In this document: piece by piece, positions 1 through 10,818 of the stretch
How the letters are laid out: the number at the start of each line of letters is the position of its first letter
Position numbering within the stretch: the first letter of the stretch is position 1
Assembly: GCA_947359465.1 (NCBI GenBank)
Contig: OX375872.1
Coordinates: forward strand, 137,597,432 to 137,661,431
From: Metellina segmentata
Lineage: Eukaryota > Arthropoda > Arachnida > Araneae > Tetragnathidae
Length of the DNA: 64,000 nucleotides
Reading direction: 5' to 3'
Program-made: the position numbers and the translations under genes
The notes under the pieces: generated by a model
Databases searched by the model: none
Seen by the model: the letters and a program-made list of their open reading frames with translations, nothing else
Told to the model about the DNA's origin: nothing

Positions 1-254
1 TAAAAATTAGTTTAAATAGAATACATAAGCAATAACAGATCATCATGACTTGTAATGTTTGCTTGTATGTCTATTTGATTTTGTGACCGGCCAACACCAT
101 ACAGTATACCAGACGATTTTTAGATTTAGGATATTAGGATTGAGGGTCCCCGCCATATCGGCATTAGGATAAGGGGGTTCTCCAAAAAATTTTGTTGGAA
201 ACCACCGAGTTAGACAAAACAAGTCGGATTTGAATGCCACAATGGTGTCTACTA

Positions 255-533
255 ACTGTTTAAAAGATGCTTTTATTTACAGATATAAAGTTTTGGCTCA
301 GGTAGATACAGGAAGTAGAAGCTGTCTTTTGAAAGAGCTTTAGAAAATATTGTATTCAAAATGAATCTTGATTTGAAGCCAGATAACAGTAAATTATTTG
401 GTTTTGGTAATCAAAACATTCCAGTTACAGGGCAATAGAAAAAGCTGTAATTAATATTCAAGTGGATGACATAATAGGAAAATTTATTACTTTACTAGTT
501 ACGGATGATTCGCAGCCATGTGATTTAGTTTTA
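255..533 (+). pseudogene. Gypsy retropepsin, N-terminal fragment
   Basis: The frame around 285-345 reads VLAQVDTGSRSCLLKE, with the DTG triad of an aspartic protease. Downstream a stretch resembles the flap and the end of the domain (CDLVLY just before 534). A TAG after the DTG segment and a further stop near 436 break the frame. The Tc1/mariner-type insertion begins at 534, and the next part of the protease (IGRTWIDLHYIAFER) resumes just after 3326, so the insertion split the domain. Confidence 0.65.
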
Positions 534-561
534 TACTCTGTTTCACCTTAACTTGTCAGTA
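534..561. repeat. Left terminal inverted repeat of the DD82E transposon
   Basis: It starts TACTCTGTTTCACCTTAACT and is the exact reverse complement of 3299-3326. The first two bases are probably the TA target-site duplication. Confidence 0.92.
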
Positions 562-913
562 TTGGGAAAGGCAGAAATGATGTTCATCCGCATGAAAAAT
601 AATTCCAACTTGATTTGGAATTTAAAATAAAGAAAATGCATATAAACGTGTAAAAATTGTCCTACAATGAAGGAGTGATTTTTGAACCTTTATAATCGGT
701 TATTTATTTGTAAAAAGCATTTTTTTTTGACCGAAGCGAATGAATATATCCGAAACGGAATTCTAAACCGGTTTCCATGGTAACATTTCTGGCGAGCTAA
801 ATACGCTTTCCGGCCAAGTCTGCGCCATTTCGCTCTGCGTCTTTGCTAGCGTGTGTATTTACGTTCATATCTCTCTTGTGCTATTTTATTGGAGTGTGTT
901 TGATACTCTGAAC

Positions 914-2311
914 ATGGCTGAAAAAGGAACGTCACCATCCAAGCTGTATACGCCATCAAAGCAAGGAAAATCAATTGGTAGTGGAGCTCGCAGGAACATA
1001 TTGAATGTTTATTCTAGACTTCGAGAAGAAAACCATAGTGATTCCATTAACCAAATCGTCGGAAAGGTGTCTCAACTAACTGGTGTTTCCAAAAGAACTG
1101 TTTTTCGTTTGAAAAAAGAAAAGAAGACGACAAGTCCTTTGAGTACTCCAGGAAAAAAACGACCTTATGCCGTTGGAAAAAGAACAAGAATGATGAAATA
1201 TGACAACTTTACTTTATCGTGCATCCGACGAAAAATTCATGATTGTTTTCGTCGAAATGAAATTCCTACATTGGACAAAGTTCTAAATGAAATTAACAAT
1301 GATAAGGATATTTTTTCGACAAACATTAGCCGAAGTACACTGTACAGGATACTGAAAGATTTGGGATTTTCCTTTGAAAAGCGAAAAAGGCAGGCTATGC
1401 TTTTAGAAAGACACGACATAATTTTATGGCGAAGAAATTATTTACGAAAAATTAGAGAACTGAAGAATGAAAATGCTTCAATCTATTATTTAGATGAAAC
1501 ATGGGTGAATGAAGGACACTCACAAAGTCGAGTATGGCAAGACAAAAACATCAAAAGCACCAATGAAGCTTCCTCTTCAAGTTTGACAACAGGCTTGGCT
1601 GCACCAAAAGGAAAAGGAAGAAGACTCATCATTACCCATATCGGAAGTGATGAAGGATTTGTACCTGATGCGGCTGACATTTTTGTAGGAAAAAAATCCG
1701 GTGACTACCACGAAGAAATGGATGGTAACCATTTTGAGAAGTGGTTTGAAGATATCATGCCTAAATTGAAACGAAACAGCTTTGTAGTGATGGACAATGC
1801 CCCCTATCACTCGGTGAAGAAAGAAAAAATTCCGACGACATCTTGGAAAAAAAGTGCAATTCAAGAATGGCTATCGTTGAAAAACATTACGTGGAACCAG
1901 GACATGATCAAGATTGAACTGTTGAAAAAAGTTAGCGAAATCAAACATATGTTTGATAAATACAGAGTTGAAGAAATTGCCGAAAAATTTGGACATAAGG
2001 TTTTGAGACTTCCCCCGTATCACTGTGAGCTTAATCCCATTGAAATGATATGGAGTCAAGTAAAAGGACACGTTGCCAGGGAAAACAAGACTTTTAAACT
2101 GAACGATGTGAAGGATTTAGTCATCCAAGGGATTGAAAAGGTCTCTGTACAAAATTGGAAAAACTGCATAAACCATGTTACTGAAAAAGAGAAATACATG
2201 TGGGAAGTAGATGGACTTGTGGATGATATTTGGGAAAGTAAGAACTTGGTAATTTCTTTTAATAGTGAGTCTGATAGCGATTCGGAAATGTTAAGTGATG
2301 ATGATGTGTAA
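914..2311 (+). CDS. DD82E-type Tc1/mariner transposase, 465 aa
   Basis: This cut-and-paste transposase would act in the nucleus on the flanking inverted repeats. I chose the ATG at 914 (MAEKGTSPSK); the open frame extends upstream but with no other ATG before 851. Helix-turn-helix-like DNA-binding regions lie at about residues 25-75 (ending KRTVFRLKKEKK) and 95-160 (STLYRILKDLGFSFEKR). The RNase H-fold catalytic core has Asp194 in YLDETW, Asp294 in VVMDNAPYHS and Glu377 in NPIEMIW. That leaves 82 residues between the second Asp and the Glu, against 34-39 in classical Tc1 or mariner. The C-terminus is a Ser/Asp-rich acidic tail. No stop or frameshift is seen. The transposase call is certain; current activity is inference. 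Confidence 0.93.
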   Translation: MAEKGTSPSKLYTPSKQGKSIGSGARRNILNVYSRLREENHSDSINQIVGKVSQLTGVSKRTVFRLKKEKKTTSPLSTPGKKRPYAVGKRTRMMKYDNFTLSCIRRKIHDCFRRNEIPTLDKVLNEINNDKDIFSTNISRSTLYRILKDLGFSFEKRKRQAMLLERHDIILWRRNYLRKIRELKNENASIYYLDETWVNEGHSQSRVWQDKNIKSTNEASSSSLTTGLAAPKGKGRRLIITHIGSDEGFVPDAADIFVGKKSGDYHEEMDGNHFEKWFEDIMPKLKRNSFVVMDNAPYHSVKKEKIPTTSWKKSAIQEWLSLKNITWNQDMIKIELLKKVSEIKHMFDKYRVEEIAEKFGHKVLRLPPYHCELNPIEMIWSQVKGHVARENKTFKLNDVKDLVIQGIEKVSVQNWKNCINHVTEKEKYMWEVDGLVDDIWESKNLVISFNSESDSDSEMLSDDDV

Positions 2312-3298
2312 ATTCATGTGATGAATAAGTATATTATAATGTAAATAGATTTGTTATGATGTTTGCTATGTTTTACATATATTGATGATGTATAAATGCA
2401 TGTGATGAATAAGTAAAACGTAAATATAGTTTTCTCATTGTAACTACTATTCATGAAAGAGATTGGTTTCTTCTGTACACTTTCTTGTAAACTATTTTAA
2501 ATTATTCATAAAATTAATAATTTACTACTAATCAACCCGACACCGTTCCGCGAGTTTCAGAATATGTTTCACACATATAAGGTTTATTTTTTTTAACTCT
2601 AATTTTTAAAATGGTTTCATTTTTTTTATTATTGTATGTGTATTCACTATATTTGTATTTTTTATATTCTATTTATTTATTGTGAATGTATTTTATATCC
2701 TCTATGTTATATGTATTTTTATTTGTTATTTACTTTCTTTAATATCAGAATAAATTTGATTTAATTTGGAGACTATATTTTGCTGTTAAGAAAAACACAT
2801 ATTTTAGCAGACGACGCACTCTCCCCTACCTTGTCCAACCAAATGTAAGACCAAAGGAGTAATTAAATTGGATTAATTTCCTTTAATAAAATTATTAAAA
2901 TTGAAAAAAGAAGTATTAATCAAGGTGTTTAGCTTTCAGGTAAGTAAATTCAAAAAATGAATTTTATGGTTCATCACATCTTTAAATAGACTGTTTTTTT
3001 AAACAACATTTATTGTAAAAAAATTTTAAATATATATATTTTTAAATAACTAAAAATAATACTCATTTAGAAAAATCAAAACGCATTTATATTAACATAG
3101 AGTAGCTTTTTGTTTAATTAACAAATGTAATGCAAGAGCCATTAGAAATTAAAGATCTGTGAAACGTATAGAATTTCCACGTGCATTTTATCTCTCCTTG
3201 CCAAAAAGGGCGAATTTCCTCGCTTATAGCTGACTTCTGACATTGTAACCCTAGTTTCTACGACAACGGCTGTGATGCGGTCAACGTAGCCTTTACTC

Positions 3299-3326
3299 TA
3301 CTGACAAGTTAAGGTGAAACAGAGTA
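3299..3326. repeat. Right terminal inverted repeat of the DD82E transposon
   Basis: It ends GGTGAAACAGAGTA and is the exact reverse complement of 534-561. Gypsy protease sequence resumes at once. Confidence 0.92.
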
Positions 3327-3752
3327 TAGGTAGGACGTGGATAGATTTACACTACATTGCGTTTGAACGAGTTGGAGGTAATTTAAGATTCAGTTATGCA
3401 AATGATGTTTTTGCAAAAATTCAAGTAGACGTAAAAGAGAATATGATTCAATTAAAAACTACTGAAGAAATTGAGATAGAAAGTAATTCAGCTAATTTGA
3501 TTAGAGCATAACTGATGAAGGAATTTATAATGGTGTAATTTTAGTGAAGAGTATAGGTCAAAATTTCGATTCCATTCTTAAGGTAGTTAATGGACAAACG
3601 ACGGTACGGGTGATAAATTCGAAAAAATGCAAAGTAAAAAATTTAAAAAAATCAATGTGTAGGACAGGGAATGGTAGTGAGTGAGGAGTGCATTAAGCTA
3701 TTGAATGAATATGAAGTAAATGAACAAACTGCAAACGATGAAGTAGAAGTTA

Positions 3753-4860
3753 ATGTCATCAACAGTCAGAAGTCTCCTATTCAAATGGAAGATGTTAAAT
3801 TTAAGGTCTTTAGAAAGTGATAAAAAAGATGAACTTTTAAAATTAATAAACAAATACCGAGACTGTTTAGCTTTAAACATAAACGAATTAGGTTGCACTA
3901 ATGCATGCAAAATGGACATTAAGGAACTTGATGGAAGTAAACCAGTATTTCAAAAACCATATAAAGCGATTTCAGAAGAAAGAAAACAAATTAAAGAAAT
4001 TGTGTCAGAATGGAAAAAGTATGGAATAGTTTCAGACACTAGATCGCCGTATTCCAGTCCATTATTACTAGTGAAGAAGAAAATGGATGAGCAGTGGTTA
4101 GTCATGGATTACAGAAGATTGAACTTGCAAACTGTCGAGGATAAATTTCTGTTACCGAAGAGAGACATTTTAGAATGCCTAGGAGGAAGTAAAATTTTCA
4201 CGATGATACTGGTCAATTTGAGCAAATGATATTCGGATTAGCAAATGCTCCAGCAGAATTCCAAAGACTGATAAACTTTGTGTAAGGTTCATTGTTCAAT
4301 AGAAAGGTATTGTGTTATTTAGACATTTTAATAGAACATGGACAGCGATGATTGAAAAATTCATTGAAGTATTTGAATGCCTAAGAAAGGCAACTTTCAC
4401 TTTAAAAACTTTCAAAATGTGAATTTGGAAGGTTACAAATTGAATTGTTGGGTTTCATTATCAAATGGAGGAATGGATTCATATTTCATATCAATAGTGA
4501 TGGATTGCAACCAGGACACACCAAGATAAAGGCTATAGAAGATTTTCCGATTCCAAAGAATGTGCGTGAACGACATCCATAGATTTTTACGAGCTTTTCT
4601 AAAAGATATGTTCCCAAGTATTACCGCAAAGCAGCACCATTATGTGAACTTGCGAAGAATGAAAAATTTGTTTGGGAAGAAAAGCAAATCTATGCTTTCA
4701 AAGAACTCAAAAGCAATCTTATAAAAGCTCCTATTGTAGCACATTATAATCCAGACTATGAAACTGAAGTACATTGTGATGCAAGTTCCGAGAATCCTAT
4801 TGCAAAGAGAATCAGACGAGAAGTGGAGAATTGTGTATTGCGTTAGCAAAGACATCAGAT
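3753..4860 (+). pseudogene. Gypsy reverse transcriptase and RNase H remnant
   Basis: The first part has the RT N-terminus of Ty3/gypsy elements: QKPYKAISEERKQIKE, then SPYSSPLLLVKKK, then VMDYRRLN. After a frame change, QMIFGLANAPAEFQR is recognisable near 4215-4265, then a damaged active-site block near 4310. RNase H follows, with KAAPLCELAKN near 4630 and EVHCDASSENP near 4765. Several stops and frameshifts break the reading. The order (RT, RNase H, then integrase) is canonical for Ty3/gypsy, unlike the element at 55.3 kb. Confidence 0.75.
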
Positions 4861-5289
4861 ACTGAGAAAAAGTATCACTCCAGTATATTAGAGTTAATGG
4901 CCAATTGTATGAACTCTAGATAGATTGCAACAATTTCCAATTGGAATAAAGCTTAAGATAGTTAGACTGTCATGCTCTTGTGTATATGAACACCAAAAAG
5001 ACGACAAATCCTCAGATAGCAAGATAGTTCAGTTTGATACAAGAGTACGATTTTTATAAAGTACACAGACCAGTTAAGAAAATTTCTCATTTTGATCCGA
5101 TGAGTAGATCACCAGTATCAGAAGCAGACGATACGGTAGCGAATATTATTGAAAATTTTTTAAGTTTGCTTGACACTGACAGAGAACAAGCACATTTTTG
5201 TTATTCAACACCCAGATCCTGAAATTAAGAAACTAATCTTTATTTTCCAAAAAGATAAACATGATAGAACGTTGAACGGAAAACAGTTA

Positions 5290-5840
5290 ATTTAAAACTT
5301 TGCATTCAAAAAAGGTAGGCTATATCGAGTAGCTAAAGAAGGAAAAGAAAAACTTCTTTACGTTATTCCGAAACACATGCGTAAAAGCGTTGTTGTTACG
5401 TTTCACAATTTAATGTGACATTTCTCAGTTGATAGAACTATCAGTAGTAAAATTAAGGAGATATATTAGTTCTCGATAATGAAAAGATATGTGAGAAAGC
5501 ATATCTCGATGTGTTTTGAATGTTGGGTGAACAAAGTTGACAGTGAAAAGCTACAAAGTATGTTACATCCAATACAATCTAATAAAAAAGAGACCATTTT
5601 CTATCATTCACATGGATCACCAAGGACCTTTTGTGAAGAGTGCTGTAAAGGAAATCAGCATCTTTTAGTCATGATAGACAACTTTACCAGATTCGTAAAA
5701 CTGAAACCAGTTAAGAGCGCAAAAGTGAAAAGTGTACTGAAGGCATTTAAAAATCTAGAGAACAATTCCGGCTTACCAGATAGAGTAATTACGGACAGAG
5801 GTTCATGTTTTACAGATCAACAGTTTGAGGAATATTGCTA
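5290..5840 (+). pseudogene. Gypsy integrase remnant
   Basis: The zinc-binding H2C2 region reads through YVIPKHMRKSVVVTFHN to MCFECWVNK with a stop inside. The catalytic core retains LLVMIDNFTRFVKLKPV and VITDRGSCFTDQQFEEYC, where the core Asp residues lie. The frame closes with TAA at about 5840, and homology continues weakly downstream (THSTRQNIQK... then MLHSYNQRFHNG near 6055). It is non-functional. Confidence 0.7.
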
Positions 5841-6309
5841 AGATTATGGTATTTTCGTCACACACACACTCTGAATTCGACAAAACATCCAAAAAATAAT
5901 AGGAAGGTGGAATGAATTAAATCAAGTGATTATTCCCACCATCTCAACATTCATGAAAGACCATCGTCACAAGGACTGGGATGCATGAATTACAGAAATC
6001 GAAGGAAATCTCAACAACGTTATCACTAAGACGACTAACAAAACACCCTTCAACATGCTCCACAGCTACAACCAGAGGTTCCATAACGGACTTTTGAGGA
6101 GAGAAACAGACACCAATTGTGACACCTGGGAAGATTCAAAACTACTTAGGGAGTTGATGAGAGATCGTATTGAAGACAGGCAAAAGATGAAAGAAAATTA
6201 CGATAAGAAGAAATGCGGTACCATCACTTATGAAGATGGAGAAATAGATAGTTGTGATGTGTAGATCTCCAATACCTACTGGTCAACCAACTAAAACAGC
6301 CGAAATATT

Positions 6310-6549
6310 AAGGCCCTTTTAACGTCATAGATGTTTTGCCAAGCAACACCTACAAAGTTACTAGCTTTAGCAAATGGCACAACAGGTCACTCCATTACAG
6401 CAGCAGACATAAGCCAGTTAAAATCATATAGATGCTCAGATGAGTCTAGTGATGATAATGAAAATCAACTATGCTGTGATGATAATGATACTGTACCTAA
6501 ACGCAACCCAAGGCGTATAATTGAAGAACCTGAACACTATGGACAATGA
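6310..6549 (+). pseudogene. Gypsy integrase C-terminal tail
   Basis: The frame resembles the GPY/F-like end of gypsy integrases (NTYKVTSLANG after frame correction) followed by ITAADISQLKSY, an acidic linker rich in Ser, Asp and Asn, and a basic end PKRNPRRIIEEPEHYG before the stop at 6549. I see no envelope-like gene after it. Confidence 0.6.
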
Positions 6550-7504
6550 TCGGTGACTTCTCAATTTTACCCATTTAAGCATTGTCCTTGTCATTATAAT
6601 AATAGTAAATTTATGCATTTGATTATTTTTATTCATATTAAATGTTAAAAAAAATTTACTTTTGATATTCAAAAAGCATAAATTCATTGAGCGAATACTG
6701 TAAATTAATTCATTGTATTTGTCAATTAACATATTTAATTTCAGTTGATGGATTGTATTAAGAAACTACAAATATTATAAAAGAAAGATGAAAACAGTAT
6801 GTGAATACATCACATAATCAGTAGTTAGAATTTGAAGGGACTATATAGATGTAAATTGGTGTATGTATTTTATCTTATTTTGTTTAATATGAATTATCTT
6901 AGATATTGCAAGTTGTGTAAGTGTTTGTCAATCGAGGACGATTATATCGTCAGTCTGGCCGAATGTTATATTCTTACTGTATCGTAATAATTTTAACGGC
7001 CAATAGATGGCACCAGAGTCATTAAATGTACGTGTAAGAATATTGTATCAAGGAGAATGGTTGGACACTAGCCAATTTCAATGATAAAAGTAAAATGTTG
7101 GGTAGAGGTTTAGAAAGTATTTCTAACACGTCAGGGCATGAAAAAATTTTCATTCATGAGTAGAGAAAAATAAATGTTTGGATTGGTTAGCAGGTCAGAG
7201 CTGAAAATGAGGAAATTTCTTGAGTAGAAAAAAAAGAGGGAGGTGATCTGATTGGTTACATAAGACAGGTCGCTTGAACAAGCTAAGGTTAAGGAGAACT
7301 TTCATACTCAGCAAAAGGAGGTTCACATTCCAAGATTAGTCTGGGTATTACATGTATATATTTTGTCACTAATGTTTCAATTATACCTTTAAAAAGTAAA
7401 GTTTGAATAATTCTCAAGAAAATCATCTTGAATATTCAATGAATTATAGTAATAATGCAATTCAATTGAAAGTTTTGAAGTGAAAGAGATAAAAGTATAC
7501 ATAC
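6550..7504. other. Noncoding: end of the gypsy element and ENTPD intron
   Basis: AT-rich, with no ORF I can assign. GTAAGAATAT near 7034 is the reverse complement of ATATTCTTAC near 6968 and could mark a retroelement terminus, but I cannot pair it with a second LTR. On the minus strand this is the start of the ENTPD intron after the exon at 7505-7670. The exon that should follow, with the LDLGGAS motif, is not present here. Confidence 0.5.
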
Positions 7505-7670
7505 CGTATTTTTATTCAATATTTGAGCTAAAAAGTTAATACTGATCCAAGAAAATAATGCTTCATCTTCCCCTTGTATAATGTCAACTTCTTCAACCAG
7601 AGTAGAACTGCTTCCCAAAGCAAATCTTAGAGTCAATAAAATCAGGTCGACTTTTGTTGGATCTGTCATA
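7505..7670 (-). CDS. ENTPD: ENTPD (CD39-like ecto-apyrase) exon, apyrase conserved region 3
   Basis: NTPDases hydrolyse extracellular or lumenal nucleoside tri- and diphosphates. This 166-nt exon encodes 55 residues after one leading base. On the minus strand it follows a pyrimidine-rich tract ending in AG at 7671-7672 and stops at a GTATGT donor (7504-7499). It reads MTDPTKVDLILLTLRFALG, then SSTLVEEVDIIQGEDEALFS, then WISINFLAQILNKNT, matching region 3 of the family (GxEEGxYGWIxxNYL). The catalytic Glu expected in EEG/DEG is kept in DEA, but the next Gly is Ala and Tyr-Gly is Phe-Ser. The leading T joins the AA at the end of the previous exon to make Asn, so the frame is open across the splice. 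The next exon lies left of the window. Confidence 0.85.
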
Positions 7671-8071
7671 CTAAAAAAAATTAACACTGGATTTTAAGGA
7701 TTCTTTCAATAGTTTTCAAATCATTATAATTACAAAGAAATGATAAACCTAACTGTTTTAGTCAATAAAACTGATAAGGAGCAACGAATTCAATGAAAAG
7801 TTTGTATCATTGATAGAAATGCTCGCTTCATTTATCAAAGCTACTTTAAATACATAAATTATAAATGATGATTGGGCATTAATTTCATTTGAGGCAGTCA
7901 TGAGAAAAATCAAATAATTTAAAATTTCAATAGCAAGGTTTTGAAATTTTTTACACCAAAAACATTTTTTATGTAAGCAATAAATGTTAAACTTTATAAC
8001 AAATGGTTGAAAGTTTCTAATAGATCATGGGATATTTTTTTAAAAAGCTAATTGTTAGTAAGCAAAATTAC
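7671..8071 (-). other. ENTPD: Short ENTPD intron, 401 bp
   Basis: On the minus strand it starts GTAATT after the exon at 8072-8201 and ends in a T-rich tract plus AG at 7671. It is AT-rich, with no transposon visible, in contrast to the neighbouring introns. Confidence 0.75.
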
Positions 8072-8201
8072 TTCAGAAGTCTCATTCCACCTGTTGCTCC
8101 TAAATACAGCTGTGGTGCAGACATTCCAGATGGTATTTTAGAAGTAACATTATTTACACATGATACGATACTGTCCGGATCAAATTCACTGGCAATACCA
8201 A
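8072..8201 (-). CDS. ENTPD: ENTPD (CD39-like ecto-apyrase) exon, apyrase conserved region 2
   Basis: This 130-nt exon encodes 42 full codons plus two bases at each end. Its acceptor is TTTCAG (ending at 8202) after a T/A-rich tract, and its donor is GTAATT (8071-8066). The product reads GIASEFDPDSIVSCVNNVTS, KIPSGMSAP, then QLYLGATGGMRLL. The last block is the family signature YLGATAGMRLL with one Ala-to-Gly change. The two leading bases (TT) need a preceding exon ending in one extra base, and the exon at 33739-33856 ends in just that (G), giving Val. The fit to vertebrate CD39 topology (GIS..., then CxxxAxxxIP, then the signature) is good. Confidence 0.9.
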
Positions 8202-9896
8202 CTGAAATTTAAAAAAAAGTTATTAGAAAAAATTACAATTACAAATAATCTAATATTGAAAACTTCTATCAATACTTTAACATTTTTCACTTCGATATAA
8301 ATTCATCAAGCACAAATTATTAATTGATTTTTCAACGATTCAATGGGCAGAACCAACTTTGATCTATCACAACTTTGACAAATCAAAACTGAAATTTATC
8401 AAATAGGTTGAGTAACACTTCAACTGAATTTGCAGAGAAACACTTTAATAGAAGTTTTTAAATTTTCATTACTATATTTTACCATTTACAAATGACGATA
8501 TGCATTTTCTGTGGACAGGAAATATAAGGGAGTCTGGGAAGTCGTGATCATGTTTTCAAAAGATGTTCTAATTTTAATTTTTATAATTATAAAAATTTAT
8601 GATTGAACAAGACAGAATATTATGCCGAATAAAGTATAATCTGTGACAAAATTCAAAGCACACTGAAACCAGTGTTTGATTAAAATGAAACAGTATGCAT
8701 GTCTGTCTGAGTCATGAAGAGAAAGAAATGATCATATCACATGTAGGACTTCATCATTAAAATTTCATCAAAAAGTCATAAATTAGAAAGTTGTAAATCC
8801 CACTACGGCACTGATACATGCAGATATATTGTATGGAATCAAAGTCCTTAAGCTATCCTAAGGAAAATTACACAACGTATTCTATAGCTGGAGATACTTT
8901 AATTCAAGGCAGGGTGCAATTCAAGGACTAGCATATCCCAGACCAGTTGAAAAGGAGACAGAGCTGGGGATTTCTGGCCAAGGAAGGATTTTAATACCAT
9001 TGGGGGCAGTCCTTTAAGAGGCAATCCAAGAGATTGGGGGGGGTTTAGCATGCAGATAAACAGCCTTTTGAACAAGTAAAATGAAAGGTAACACAATAGT
9101 ATAGAATGTGCTTGATATATCGCTGTGTAGTCAAACTATACCACACCACTTCCAGATAGGGATTGGCTGTCACAAGAGATAGCACACCACTACACTAGGA
9201 GTTAGTGTGCTGCTTGACAGTTATCTCAGAATGGCTACCGAAAATTGTCTGTCCCTGGAAGTGCGCCATGTGCGAGTTAAGGACAGGAATGGAATAACAT
9301 ATTAAATGACAAATTCTACTTCTGCCTTGAGGCCGATCATCTAATTTGTGTGTGTGTGTGTGTGTGTACAGATCAGGTCAGTGCTATCATTCTCAGCATA
9401 TTGTTGAATGGCACACCACAGAAACTCCTAGTAGTGTGGGGAGCTATCACTTATAACAGCCTGTACACTTAGATGTAGTGGTTCATTGGGTTCAAATTTG
9501 CACTGGCGAATCCTGTGATGGATGGCTGTATAGAGCAGAGTTTATCTTGTAATTGTTTATTTCAAGAATCTTGTCAGTTTGATTTTATTTTTGTCTTTAA
9601 AAACATTTCAAAATCTTCAATAGGGATTGGTAAGTAATTTTGCAGCATTGTGGTCTTTGCTGCAAAGTCCACCTTTTCATTTCCAGTAATACCTACAAGC
9701 CCAGATATCTAACAAAGCATGATTATGAAATTTTAGGTTCAAAAAGGGATTTATTGTTTAGAGTATAAAAGGCGACTTTTTACAGAAGTACTTGCAAGGG
9801 CTTCAATGCTGCTTTTTGAACGCTTCACAAGAGTATAATTTCATTTTTTGTAGGGATGTTTAGCTATGTTTTACAGTGCTAAAAATACAGCATATA
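8202..9896. other. ENTPD intron, no gene seen
   Basis: No coding region or recognisable transposon. A short TG dinucleotide run lies at 9347-9367. The stretch near 9120-9240 has repeated CACACCAC-type words but no clear unit. Confidence 0.6.
9347..9367. repeat. (TG)n microsatellite
   Basis: About ten tandem TG dinucleotides. Confidence 0.9.
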
Positions 9897-10431
9897 CACT
9901 ATATGGACAAAAGTATTTGGACACTGCAGAAATTCAGAGGAGGATCCATCTTAAGTTTGGGGTTGTTTTCCTGGTTAGGGCTTGGCCCATTGCTTTATGT
10001 ACCTGGTACCATGAACGCTGGCATGTACCTTGATGTTCTGGATAATTCGGCCTTGCCTACACTACAGAAATGCTACGGCGATGATGGTTGTTTCTTCTAA
10101 CAGGATCAAGCTCCATGTCATACTGCAAAACGTGTGCAGGACTGGTTTCCTGAAAATGAGGTGAATTTGCTTGACTGGCCTCTTCAGAGTCCGATCTCAA
10201 TCCGATCGAGCACTTGTGGGGTGAACTGGAGCAAGTACGACACCACCACGCACACCCATCGTCACAACAATCTCTTTTCACAGCCTTGCAAGAGGCATGG
10301 CCAGCTATTCCTGCACAGACTTAGCGAACTTGTGGAAAGTATGCTTCGATGTGTTGCAGCTGTATAAATAGAATAATAAAGCACTTTTTCTGAAAAACGT
10401 GCAGTGTCCAAATAATTTTGTCCATGTAGTG
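9897..10431 (+). mobile_element. Internally deleted Tc1 element
   Basis: Inverted termini start CACTATATGGACAAAAGTAT at 9897 and end with the imperfect reverse complement at 10398-10431 (TTGTCCATGTAGTG). TA dinucleotides flank both ends (9895-9896, 10432-10433), the expected target duplication. Only the C-terminal part of a Tc1 transposase remains inside. At 535 bp it is about a third of a full Tc1, so the 5' half was lost by internal deletion. Confidence 0.88.
9937..10365 (+). pseudogene. Tc1 transposase, C-terminal fragment
   Basis: The frame reads GGGSILSLGLFSWLGLGPL-like sequence, then MNAGMYLDVLDNSALPTLQK. A stop at 10098-10100 sits where DQAPCHTAKRVQDWFPENEV follows. After a small indel near 10195, the conserved NPIEHLWGELE block is visible in another frame, and ALQEAWPAIPAQTLANL follows near 10290. 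These are the second Asp and Glu regions of the Tc1 core. The DNA-binding half and the first Asp are absent, so it is non-functional. Confidence 0.85.
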
Positions 10432-10818
10432 TACTTTTGGTGTAAAAACAGAACTGCAATGATGAAATTTTTGGCCATCTTTCAAATACTGCTGCAGCAC
10501 CAGCATGCATTACTCTTTGATATATCAGTAAATACTGGTTTAAAAGATGAAAAATGCTCCGAGAATAAAATAATTGCATGTAAAAAGAATCTGGAGTGGA
10601 TGATTTGGTCAATATCAAAAGATCTGTAATATTAAAATTTTCCATTACTCCAAGGTAAAGGCTTGTTTTATCCTAGATATACATCTAGATTGTTGATTTG
10701 AAAGGAATGCATTATATTTCTAATTCTAAAACCAAATGAGGGTATGAATGATGGTTTCAATGAAAATTGACATGGAAATTTTGGATTAGTAATGATGTTA
10801 AATAATGGATGAGATGGA

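Larger units (their letters stand above)
534..3326 (+). mobile_element. DD82E Tc1/mariner-superfamily DNA transposon, full length
   Basis: The element is bounded by perfect 28-bp inverted repeats (534-561 and 3299-3326, counting the TA at each edge) that begin TACTCTGTTTCACC. It holds one long transposase ORF (914-2311) and AT-rich noncoding arms. It lies in the protease of an older gypsy element. The TA-bounded termini fit the TA target duplication of the Tc1/mariner superfamily. Perfect termini plus an unbroken ORF point to a recent insertion. The 82 residues between the second Asp and the Glu match the family I recall being called Sailor; that name is from memory. Confidence 0.88.
255..6549 (+). 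mobile_element. Decayed Ty3/gypsy element with a DD82E transposon nested in it
   Basis: Pieces of one gypsy-type pol occur in canonical order on the plus strand: protease near 300-530, then (after the nested insert at 534-3326) the rest of the protease, reverse transcriptase and RNase H at 3.75-5.0 kb, integrase at 5.3-5.84 kb, and an integrase C-terminal tail ending at 6549. Stops and frameshifts break every domain, so this is an old copy. I could not delimit LTRs; the 5' LTR may lie left of base 1. A terminal region may lie near 6960-7050, where a ten-base motif and its reverse complement occur, but this is weak. The element sits in an ENTPD intron in the opposite orientation to that gene. 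Confidence 0.75.

Noticed and set aside
6331..6549. Possible envelope gene after gypsy integrase
   Set aside because: The frame is a short integrase C-terminal tail with no signal peptide, membrane segment or cysteine pattern.
10057..10645. Minus-strand open frames of 74 and 127 codons
   Set aside because: Antisense to the Tc1 remnant and running through its terminal inverted repeat; no conserved protein features.
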